NCBI GenBank assembly: GCA_027605045.1
Contig: JAQFWX010000017.1
Location: forward strand, 744,001-808,000
DNA from: Phallus indusiatus
Lineage: Eukaryota > Basidiomycota > Agaricomycetes > Phallales > Phallaceae
Length of the DNA stretch: 64,000 bases
Direction of reading: 5' to 3'
The notes under the pieces: generated by a model
Database searches by the model: none
Told to the model about the DNA's origin: nothing
What the model saw: the letters and a program-made list of their open reading frames with translations, nothing else
Position numbers and translations under genes: made by a program
Shown: in pieces, positions 47,072-56,530 of the stretch
Layout of the letters: each line of letters starts with the position of its first letter
Position numbering within the stretch: position 1 is the first letter of the stretch

Positions 47072-48466
47072 CTAGTTCCCTCTTCTTCCTCTATAGCCTC
47101 TACCTCTTCCGCGGTAAGTGTTGCTTGGAGGGGCTGTTTGGGGGGACCCACTCTCCTGCCCTTCTTTGTCATATGGGTGCGAGGTAGGCCATCCTAGTAT
47201 GTTGGTGTATGGGCATGAGGTTTTTCGGTGCCCGAGGGACTTGCATACGAGACAGAAAAGTTTGTCTGGTTCCTGGACGGTGCCGCTCACCGTTGCGCTG
47301 TCATACTTGACTTTTAGGATGAGGTCTCTCCATGTTTGAAAGTCTTGGGTGGAGAGAGGAGGTGGGGTGATGTGTACGCGGTATACCGGTGTCCTTGCAA
47401 GTTGTGTGCGACCATTGTTTCTGCGCGGGTTGTTCGGAGACTGGTACAGGCCGTCGACGCGTACTTCAAGTTCGAAGTTGGATTTCACTGTCTGGTTGAC
47501 GAAGTGTACGAACTGGGGGTTTGCCCGAAGGCACGATATTACGCACTGTTTGACCTCTTTATAAGCCTCCTCTGATAACTCGAGGGGGACGTCCATAAGG
47601 CTGAAGAGGAAAGAGGGGTTGGGAGGGTTAAAGGGGATGGCGAAGAAGGTGAACTCCTGGTAGGCCCAGCAGTGGCGGGTTATAAGGGTGTTCGCGTTTT
47701 CCTCTGAGAGGTTGAAGACTAGGTAGGGAAAGATCCATCGTCTTCTTCCTTCAGTGAAGACGGGGCTCGGGATGAGCATGCTTGGTTTTTCTGTCAGGTT
47801 GAGGGCTTTGCGTATGTATAGTTCGAAGCGGCTTCGTCTGTCGAGCGTTTTTTCGGTGACTTCGTCGTAGGCAGCGTATACCAAGACTTTGTGGTCTGCT
47901 GCGTTGACCCAATGAGGGATTTTGTTGGGCTGGATCTGGGCGAAGATGTCCTTTTGGTTAAGGCCCTCGAGGCGTGCAAATCCCTCTTCTGGGATGGGAA
48001 GAGGTAGTTCGTCTGGTTCTTCTGAGGGGCCGCCGCTGGCTTGGTTGTTTGATTGGGAGTTGTCCTTGTCAGCAGAGGAGGCGGCGTCTTTGTCTTGGAT
48101 TGGTGGGGAGGCGTTGTTGTTTCCCAGGTTCACCTGGAAAGAGAATTGTGTGATGTCTTTGGGTGCTTGGGATGGGATAACGTCCATTGATGATTGATCT
48201 GGTGTGGCGTTCTGGCTGGCAGCTTGGGTGAGGGGGTGTGGGATGACTGCCCCGGATTCTTCTCCAGCGCTCATTCTCGGTCTACGTCGTTGGTCGTTAT
48301 GTCCTGACGGGGAGCGTTCGAGATAGGTACGTTTAGCGTTTGTGGGTGGTGGAGTTGTAGCTCTCAGAAGGCGTTCTTTTTGGGCAGCAGAGAGTGATTG
48401 CATTCTTAGAAGAGTCGGTACTTGTATTATGCCACGATGTTTTAAGGAGTCACGTGGTATGTTCAT
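47072..48466 (-). CDS. LINE ORF1 (Gag-like, CCHC zinc knuckle)
   Basis: 464 codons from ATG 48466 (MNIPRDSLKHRGIIQVP) to TAG at 47072. The first 150 residues are low complexity (Pro, Ser, Gln). A folded middle region (LPIPEEGFARLEGLNQKDIF, PHWVNAADHKVLVYAAYDEV) follows, resembling the Gag-like domain of fungal Tad/L1-type ORF1 proteins. Near the end a single knuckle CLVCKSLGHRKTSC and an Arg/Gly-rich tail (YRGRGRGYRGRRGN) suggest RNA binding. The role is probably packaging of LINE RNA. The frame is fully open, unlike ORF2. Confidence 0.85.
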   Translation of the reverse strand: MNIPRDSLKHRGIIQVPTLLRMQSLSAAQKERLLRATTPPPTNAKRTYLERSPSGHNDQRRRPRMSAGEESGAVIPHPLTQAASQNATPDQSSMDVIPSQAPKDITQFSFQVNLGNNNASPPIQDKDAASSADKDNSQSNNQASGGPSEEPDELPLPIPEEGFARLEGLNQKDIFAQIQPNKIPHWVNAADHKVLVYAAYDEVTEKTLDRRSRFELYIRKALNLTEKPSMLIPSPVFTEGRRRWIFPYLVFNLSEENANTLITRHCWAYQEFTFFAIPFNPPNPSFLFSLMDVPLELSEEAYKEVKQCVISCLRANPQFVHFVNQTVKSNFELEVRVDGLYQSPNNPRRNNGRTQLARTPVYRVHITPPPLSTQDFQTWRDLILKVKYDSATVSGTVQEPDKLFCLVCKSLGHRKTSCPYTNILGWPTSHPYDKEGQESGSPQTAPPSNTYRGRGRGYRGRRGN

Positions 48467-49029
48467 CAGGAGTCGTACGACGCTTGGTTTTTTAATTTGT
48501 GGTCACTCAGTCTTTGGTACATGGTTCTAATTGTCGTGGTTTTTCTTTTGTTTGGGGGGTAGCTAAACTTGAGACATCGGATTTTTAAGAGCTTATTTAG
48601 GTCTACTAAACAGTGGCTGTCCGTTTTTTTGTCTCACCCGTGTGAAGAAGTGCGCTTTTTCCATTCCAGTGACCGAGATGGTCGTGGTAAAAAGGCAAGG
48701 GACCCCCCCTTTTTTTTTTTGGTCAGATTTTCAAATCAGCCCAGATGTCTTTTCGCTTGAGAAATTTGACGACCTTATTTCTGAGCGAGTTTTTTTCCCT
48801 CAGCTTGTCTCAGGAAAAAGATCAGCTTCTAATCAACGACATTTCCCAAGAGATTCCCTCTTTAAAATATATCAATGCGTATGAAAATGGGCAGACCACG
48901 CTCTTTCGTATAACAAGAGATCCTGTCACTGATGCGTACCTGGGCCTTCAATATGTCTCGCCGTTGCCAAGGGTCACCGAATTTGCTGAACAATGGGGCA
49001 ATTTCTTATTTTTTGACTCCAAATCTTGA

Positions 49030-49619
49030 ATGATGGCATAGGACGATATGCTGCCTCTCCATACCTGATTTTTATGCTCTGACCATCGATCGTCGTTACG
49101 TTTACATATACTTTCAATCGCTGTAGTGGTATCCCTCAAAACATTCGCCGGACCAGGATAAATGCCGGAATGAGAGTAATGTTAAAGAATAAAAGACTGG
49201 AAGACATCACTTTAGCTTCTGCGTGCAGGAAGTCAAAGCGCTAGGGAACATATCTAAAAATCAATCTTCAAGTTATAAACGGCCGGCAATATGACACCAC
49301 AAACGCTTTAGCATCCTGTCCTTTGTCCATGCAGTTAATAAAACCAGACGTCGTTTCAAATTGAAGAATATAAGTATGTTCCTGCGATTACATCTCAGCA
49401 TTCTTTTCATTCATTGGCGGAAGCCTTACATAAATACGCATTATCAGTCTTCGATTTACTCACTCCTTGGGTTCTACGATGTTCTCAGGGCATTGCTTCT
49501 CGTGGATCAAATATATGAACCGAGACGTTTAATAGCCGCATCTCGTGGATCTTATCTCCCTATTCCATCTCATCCTTCTCAGTAAGTTAACAAGAAGATG
49601 CAGAGATTACTAAAGAACT
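49030..49619. other. intergenic, no gene seen
   Basis: 3' flank of the F-box gene. An open frame at 49361-49585 lacks recognisable features. Confidence 0.4.
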
Positions 49620-49705
49620 GTAACGGATCCACCGCATGCGGTGGATTGAGTATATGCCACTTAGGCATATGCAGAGGGCGAAGCCCTCTGCAGTAGTTAC
49701 TATTA
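49619..49705. repeat. Hairpin array, locus E
   Basis: Starts TGTAACGGATCC. The 20 bp perfect palindrome ATCCACCGCATGCGGTGGAT (49627-49646) is followed by ATATGCC/GGCATAT (49652-49658/49664-49670) and GCAGAGGGC/GCCCTCTGC (49671-49679/49683-49691). It ends AGTAGTTACTATTAC. Three hairpins fill 65 bp with almost no spacer. Confidence 0.7.
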
Positions 49706-49735
49706 CTTATGTCGCTAGATTGAAGTGATTGGTCC

Positions 49736-49770
49736 CGGATACTGCCGGATACTGCCGGATACTGCCGGAT
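49736..49770. repeat. 10 bp tandem repeat
   Basis: CCGGATACTG repeats three times with a partial fourth. Confidence 0.9.
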
Positions 49771-50217
49771 ATGCTCGTCGCGGGCGCCTGTGCTCTCAGT
49801 TTCGCACGCGCGCGGGCCTTATCCTCCTTTCCAAACACCACCATCCACCGTCAGCGCCGCCTCCCCATTACCTGTCTCTTCCCATTCATTTCATTGGGCT
49901 CCTGATGAATGGCGAATGGGAATGAATCAGAAAACAGTTAAGTCCCTATTCAGAACTTTTAAACTGGGTCTTCGGAACTGAAAACAATAGCAGACTGGCC
50001 ACTGGCCTTCATTCCATCTGAGAGACCGGGGAATGCTGCTGGACCGGGAATTCAGGCAAAAGGGATTATTATCCATATCAGAGGTACTGTGTTCTCAATG
50101 TCTCGCTGTTCCCTTCCCTTTCCCATTCATTTTTTTCTTCCCAGATGACAGGAAAAAGGATCAGAAGGGTATAGCATCCTCTGCCGGCTTTCTAGCATTT
50201 GTCTTCCCTATCACATT

Positions 50218-50365
50218 AACCAGCATTGTTATAGTGTTGGCATCAGCATCGGACCTTCCTTCAAACATTTTCCTCCTTCCCTCTCGTATTAACCAGCATT
50301 GTTATATTGTCGGCACCAGCAATTGTTTCATTTAACGCACTCGCATTCACCAGCATCATTATAAC
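50218..50365. repeat. 30 bp dispersed repeat, third copy cut by chromovirus copy 2
   Basis: AACCAGCATTGTTATAgTGT and the following GGCATCAGC recur at 50218-50247 and 50291-50320. A third copy starts at 50348 and finishes at about 56373, on the other side of the retroelement. Confidence 0.75.
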
Positions 50366-50717
50366 TGTTAGGGCGACTCAGGGCACACACCTAGAGGAGG
50401 GAAAACCTAAGATCTATTGAGGGGCAGCGACTAACTACTCACCTAGAGGAGGGAAAACCTAAGAGAACAAGCTTAGGTATCCCCCTCTAGGGAAAACGCA
50501 TATAAGTACAGGATACGAAGCGCTCGACTGATCCCCATGGGATCCGAGGAGATACAGACAGAAATCGAGGAAAATCGAAGAGATCGAAAAATCGAGAAAA
50601 CGATGGAACTAATGGAAACGGCAAAGTACGGGAAATGGAGGAAATCGTAACACGAAATGAAACCGAAAGAAATCGAAGAAATCGAATAATCGGAAAAGGC
50701 GCTAGCGTACCGTGACA
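50366..50717 (-). repeat. 3' LTR of chromovirus copy 2
   Basis: 352 bp, TGTCACGG...CCTAACA in sense; a G-rich polypurine tract (GAAGGGGGGGGTGG) lies next to it. Confidence 0.95.
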
Positions 50718-50759
50718 CCACCCCCCCCTTCAACCAGGCGGCGACCCGACGCCTGAGAT

Positions 50760-53700
50760 TCAGCTATTAGGACGCGGAAGGAAAATAAGACCGCCAATCA
50801 TTCTGGGTGCATTCGGATGAGATCGATAGAAATCTTGTACGAGATCGTGTGCTGCGACATCTTTCTCGGGAATCCATTGGTCGTGCTCTGGACCATAGCC
50901 CTCCCAGCGAACCTTGAACTCCAGTCGCCGGCGGAAAACGCGACTGTCCAATATTTCTTCAACTACATAATGTTCACCATCATCGCGAATCTCCGGGGGT
51001 GGAGGAGGTTTAGAACGACGACCTGGTATACTGTCCGGTCTCATTGGTTTCAACTTACTGACGTGGAACACGGGGTGAATTCGAGACATCGATTTCGGTA
51101 GAACGAGTCGATATGAGCGGGTCCCGACTTTGGTCGCGATAGGAAATGGGCCTAGAAAGCGATGCGATAATTTGGCAGATGGACGAGTGGTTTTGATGTC
51201 GCTAGCATCTAGATAAACCTTATCTCCAGATTTGTAGTTAGGAGCCGGTAAATGTTTACGATCGTAGTACTTAGCCATGTCGTCCTTAGCCTTAAGAATC
51301 GCAGCGCGAGCTTCCTCCCAAGAATGAGACATCCTATTCTTGAAGTCATTAACCGATTCGATCTTCGATTCTGTTGAACGCGGTTCGAAACCCATTCGAG
51401 GATGGCGACCAGTATCGAGTTCGAAAGGTGTCGCTTGGGTAGCCGAATGAACATGATTGTTATATGCGAACTCGGCCATCGGTAGCAATCGATCCCAGTC
51501 GTCTTGACGCTCAGAGGTGAAGATACGAAGATACTGCTCTACTTCAGCGTTCGCTCGTTCTGTCTGACCATCGGTCTGGGGTGGTATGCAGTAGAGCGCG
51601 CAAGCCGAATGCCAAGTAATCGAGAGAGTTCCTGGGTAAAACGAGACGAGAACTGAGGTCCGCGATCTGAGATGATCTTCTCGGGTAGTCCATGCAACTT
51701 CCAGACGTGTTGGAGGTAGAGAGATGCAAGGCCAGAAGCGTCAACAGTAGTAAATGTTGGGACGAAATGAACCCGTTTCGTCAACGAGTCTACTACAGAG
51801 AGGATTGCGTCATAACCATTCGATTCGGGGAGTTCGACAATGAAATCGACTGATATGAATTGCCAAGGTCGATTTGGAGTTTCGGTAGGCTGTAGTTCGC
51901 CATATGGAGCATGTCGAGAAGGTTTCGTCCGCATACAAGTGTCGCAAGCCTCTACATACCGCTGTACATATCGAGAAATCCCCGGCCACCAAAAGGTTCG
52001 CGATACCAGTTCCAATGTTTTAAATCGACCTGGGTGACCAGCGAGTTTGGTGTCATGGTGTCGTTGAACGATTTCTCGCCGTAGATCGTCTACTTCGGGA
52101 ACATAGATCTTCCCTCGGTAGTAAATGACGTCTTGATCTTCAGCCCATTCACTGGTGTGAACTGATCTCCCACCTATCGCCTTAAGGGATTCGATGGCTT
52201 TCGAAACGCTATCTTCTCGTTTGCCTTCTCTGTTCGCTTTCCGTATCTGGCCTAGGAACTCGTCCTCCTCCCCTCTAAGGCGGAATGTTTGCATGGCGTT
52301 GACGGCAAACATTTCGGGTCGGATTAGAGTGATATCTCGATTGTCCAGCTTTCCCGAGCCATGATCGGCACGACGCGAAAGGCCGTCAGGCTTACCCATC
52401 GATTTACCAGGTATATGCCGCAAGGTGAAATCGAAGCGCGAGATAAACCGACCAACGAGCTTGCCTGCGATTTAGATTACGAGCCGTCATGAAGTACTCT
52501 AGGTTTTTGTGATCCGTGCGAATGTCAATCGGATGAGTCGCACCTTCCAAGAAATGTCGCCACTCTTCTAATGCTCGAATGATAGCTAACATCTCTTTAT
52601 CGTGGATTTCGTAATTTCGCTCCACCGGGCTCAAAGCCTTCGAGAAGAAAGCCACTGGATGCCATTTGTTGTCCTCGAGAGAAGGTTGAGACAAGACGGC
52701 ACCTGTCGCGAAATCAGAACTGTCAGCTTCTACCCGATAGGGCTTCGATGGATCAGGAATCGCAAGAACCGGGGCAGAGGTCATTGCCGATTTCAGAGAA
52801 TCGAAAGCTTGTTGACAAATGTCGGACCAGACAAACAGGGCTTCTTTCTTAGTGAGACCGAATAAGGGGACAGCGATCAGTGAGAAGTCCTTGATAAATC
52901 GACGATAGAAGTTTGCAAAACCCAAAAACGACTGCACCTCGGTGACATTTTTCGGGACTGGCCAATCTCTGACACCCGACACCTTCGCGGGATCCATTTC
53001 GACAGTGTTCTCGGAGATGACCAGACCTAAATACTCGATCTTAGTACGACAGAATTCACACTTCTCGGCTTTGAGATAGAGTTTATGCCCCCTTAGCCGT
53101 TCTAAGACACGACGTGTGATGTGATCGTGTTCTTCTTTCGTTCTCGTGTAGATCAGGATATCGTCGATATAAACAGCCACAACCCCTTCCGTGATCATGT
53201 CTTCGAAAATCTCGTTCATCATCGTCTGGAAGGTTGCTGGACTGTTAGTCAAACCAAAGAACATGACCAAGGGTTCGAACAGTCCTCGATTCGTGCGAAA
53301 TGCTGCTTTCCACTCGTCGCCCTCTTTGATGCGAACATTGTTGTATCCCCATCTAACATCGAGTTTCGTGAAGTACTTCGCCCCCTTAATTTGTTGACAA
53401 GTTCGGGAATTAGGGGTAACGGGTATCGATTTTTGATGGTCATCGCGTTGAGAGCCCGATAGTCTTGAATAAGTCGTAGAGAGCCGTCTTTCTTCTTGAT
53501 AAAGAAAACCGGGAAGCCATGGGCGATTTCGAGGCGGATTCGACCAGAACGAAGATTCTCTTCCAGAAACGCATCGAGCTCCTTCTGTTCATTAGGCGAA
53601 AGGGGTACACCTTGCAAAACTTGGGATCCGAATCAGGTAGGAGCTCTATCGCATGATCCCACTTCTTCGAAGGTGGCAATGAATCGAAAGACTCTTTCGC

Positions 53701-54590
53701 GAAACGTCTTCGAAATCGTGGAACATTTCGGGGACGATTTCTCGAAATCCAGATTTGAGTGTACCCCTTGTGTTATTCGCATGTGCCTGAGCCAATCGCT
53801 GTGAGATGGTTTCAGTTGCTCTGATGTGGCAACTGTCCAGGGGTTCTGAATTAAGAGAAACCGCGAACAGTCGATCTCCCTCTTCTGGGTGAAACTCATC
53901 CTCCACATTCACGAGATCTGGCATATCTGGATCTGTGGATTCGGTTTCGTCAAGGGTGACAGGAGGGATTGCTCGAACTGAACGTAGGAAACGTTTTGGG
54001 CCTTTCTTTTCGACAGGAGGCGGTCTACAAGATCGACATTCGGGATTACACCGGGTCAGCTCAACCTCACCAGTTGAGTAGTCAATCACCGGGTTATGAG
54101 CCTTGAACCAGGGTAATCCAAGCAGCACTGGGTACTTGCCGAGGGCAGTGACGGCAAACATGACACGTTCGGAATGTGTCTGATATCGCATCACCAAGTC
54201 CACCACGTGCGTGATGTTTCCTGCTTGATTGGGAGTACCATCAACATTGAAAACAGGAATCGGTTTCGGTAATCGAATCTTCGGGAGCCGATTTTCTCGA
54301 CAAAGTCTTGGTCAAGGAACATCCCACTGGCACCGGTGTCAAGCATCGCTTTTGAATGAATAAGATCGCCAGTGTCGGTGCTCTGGAGTTCTACATCGAT
54401 TTCGAGTTTCTGAGTACCGGCAGTGGCGTTCAGACGGTATTCGTGGGGAATCCGCTTGCGTTTTCCAATCGAAAGGCGACGAGGAGCAGGGATCGGAGGA
54501 TTTGAGGGAGGAATAGATGCATCAGAATCAATAGAATTCGAATCAGAAGTCTCATTGCACTTGTCGTCTATGTACAATACATCGAATCTA
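50760..54590 (-). pseudogene. Pol of chromovirus copy 2 (frameshifted)
   Basis: Protease MLDTGASGMFLD, RT VAVYIDDILIYTR, RNase H VEADSSDFATGAVLSQ, integrase HHDTKLAGHPGRF, SVDFIVELPES and DRGPQFSSRF, and chromodomain HYVVEEILDSRVF with VRWEGYGPEHDQWIPE are all recognisable. The frame breaks at least seven times against copy 1: near 54295 (A run), 53703 (T run), 53606 (C run), 53540 and 53513 (C runs), 53388, 52445 and 51578 (G run). Most are single missing bases in homopolymers. No stop codons by substitution were noticed. Confidence 0.9.
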
Positions 54591-54618
54591 TTTGATGACG
54601 GCAGTGAGGGCGCATCCC

Positions 54619-55861
54619 TTACTCGCTGCCGTTCTGAAAATCCTCTCTGGTCGAAGTGATCGCGATCTCATTTTCTTCGACAGCGATCTCAGCACGATTC
54701 TGCGTTTCCAGCACATCTTGTTGAGTGAAGCGTTGTTCGAGAATTTCGTCGATTTCATCGGCCTGCATGAATCGAACATCGAACGCGCGTGGGCAGTCCT
54801 TAACGAGATGGCCTAACTGCCCACATCGGAAACACCGGGCTGTCTCAGCCTGTATGCGGCGACGAGCAGCGTCAACCTCCATGGCATCATTTCGGATTGG
54901 AGGTACGACGTTAACCGGAGTAGAAACCGATGGTCGTACAGGGGAGAGATGGTGGTAGGAATCGATGCGCGAGGCGGGGGAAAGGAGGTGAGGAGTAGAT
55001 AGGGGGTCCAGCTGTACGTTGATAGACCGGGAAAGGGCTGGGTCGAGTTCGGGATATCGGAATCGACGTAAGAGGGGTTGAAATCGAATTACCGGGAACG
55101 ACTCGTCGTTGGGTGGCATTGAAAGCATCGTTGGTACGACGAGCTTGATCGAAAAGACGAGCGGCTTGAACCCAGCCTTCGTAATCGCTATAATCGGGTC
55201 GATTCTGCATCGTTCCAACCTTACTGGCGATTTCTCGATCTAAGCCCTGTCGGTAGTAGGTGGTTAACGCAAGACCATCATGAACCGTGAAACCCGCGCG
55301 ATCCACGATAATGCGAAAGGCGTCAGTGTAATCATCTACGTTTCGACCTCCTTGAGCATAACGTCCTGAGAGAAGGAGGTTCAGCGAATCTTCAGCCTCG
55401 GTTACCGGGAAGAATTCAGAGCGAAACTTTTGTCGGAAATCTTCCCAGGTCTCATAAGGAACTAACCCTCGATTGTACTGGGCCTGAATAAGTTCGGCGA
55501 AGGCACCAGCACGCCCACTATTCATGTAAGAAAGTACCCAAATGATTTTGGTACTGAGATTCGGGAAATCGCCGCCACATACGCTCATGTAAAGATCGAC
55601 AGAGTTCCAGAATGTACGGCCGTTTTTGCGATCCCCATCATAGGCGAGAGGTACAGCAGGGCGAGTGTTTCGAGACGATCTCGTCTCGTTTTGGGGATTT
55701 GGAGCCGAGGCTCTGGGATTGGGGTTTGTCGGATTAGAGGGATCGGCAGCAGGAGCCTGAGGGGTGAAGAGTCGGTCGAGATGAGTTACGAGCTCTTCTA
55801 TTCTTTGTTCAATCGCAGAGAGGCGATTTTCAGTAGTAGGGTCACTCTCTTCTAGATCCAT
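54619..55861 (-). pseudogene. Gag of chromovirus copy 2 (frameshifted)
   Basis: ATG 55861 (MDLEESDPTTENRLSAIEQR). Capsid blocks FRQKFRSEFFPVTEAED and GGRNVDDYTDAFRIIVDRAGF; knuckle CFRCGQLGHLVKDCP. The frame changes between about 54960 and 55110. The Gag stop (GAG TAA) overlaps pol in the -1 frame, exactly as in copy 1. Confidence 0.88.
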
Positions 55862-56005
55862 GACGAAAGAAATCGAAGAACGAAGGACGGAGGGGTCGTT
55901 TTATGGGCGAAAGTGTCGGGAACGTCTGAGACACTGCTGACGAAGAGTTTCCGAAAGAAAACGACGATAGAAACAACCAGTCCGAAAGGTAGAAGCTTGT
56001 TCTAC

Positions 56006-56357
56006 TGTTAGGGCGACTCAGGGCACACACCTAGAGGAGGGAAAACCTAAGATCTATTGAGGGGCAGCGACTAACTACTCACCTAGAGGAGGGAAAACCT
56101 AAGAGAACAAGCTTAGGTATCCCCCTCTAGGGAAAACGCATATAAGTACAGGATACGAAGCGCTCGACTGATCCCCATGGGATCCGAGGAGATACAGACA
56201 GAAATCGAGGAAAATCGAAGAGATCGAAAAATCGAGAAAACGATGGAACTAATGGAAACGGCAAAGTACGGGAAATGGAGGAAATCGTAACACGAAATGA
56301 AACCGAAAGAAATCGAAGAAATCGAATAATCGGAAAAGGCGCTAGCGTACCGTGACA
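56006..56357 (-). repeat. 5' LTR of chromovirus copy 2
   Basis: 352 bp, identical by eye to the 3' LTR. Confidence 0.95.
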
Positions 56358-56530
56358 ATAACGTTGGCATCAGTGCCAGTATCTATCACTGGCTGGCAAT
56401 GCAGGTATGTTTTTTTTGTGATTATCAACGCGGCTTGCTTCATTTAACGCACCCTCAGTTACTTTACTTGTGAATAAATGTTTGTATATTATTTTATCAG
56501 TCTCCACAAATATATTTCCTTTCCTCCTCC

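Larger units (their letters stand above)
39760..48714 (-). mobile_element. Tad1-type LINE, full length, with a second LINE inside
   Basis: Minus-strand element. Its poly(A) tail appears as T at 39760-39775. Duplication TTTTTTGGTCAGATTTT at 39743-39759 and 48715-48731 (17 bp). ORF1 is near the 5' end, then ORF2 with endonuclease, RT and RNase H. Without the inner LINE it is about 7.3 kb. The 5' end is G-rich (GGGGGGTCCCTTGCC). Confidence 0.92.
38487..49029 (+). pseudogene. F-box protein gene split by a LINE insertion
   Basis: Exon 1 (38487-39005) starts MNLVDLPLEIFFEIVQHINI, an F-box, which links substrates to SCF ubiquitin ligases through Skp1. Exon 2 starts at 39073 (DWDFDWSRLSHLSFLL) and carries leucine-rich, repeat-like blocks. 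It is cut at 39759 and resumes at 48732. Joined across the insertion and one 17 bp duplicate, the frame reads HSHFFG then QIFKSAQMSFRLRNLTTL and ends ITRDPVTDAYLGLQYV to WGNFLFFDSKS, stop at 49029. One extra frame slip lies at an AAAA run near 39694. Apart from that slip and the LINE the gene is intact, so the disruption is recent. Confidence 0.85.
50366..56357 (-). mobile_element. Chromovirus copy 2 (family 2)
   Basis: Minus-strand element with 352 bp LTRs at 50366-50717 and 56006-56357 that read identically, and duplication ATAAC at 50361-50365 and 56358-56362. Domain order is as in copy 1. The primer-binding site AGAACAAGCTT (56003-55993) complements the LTR at 56104-56114. A TATA-like TTATAT lies at 56145-56140. 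Identical LTRs mean a very recent insertion. Confidence 0.95.

Noticed and set aside
47118..48530. Plus-strand open frames opposite LINE ORF1
   Set aside because: Antisense shadows of a well-supported minus-strand gene.
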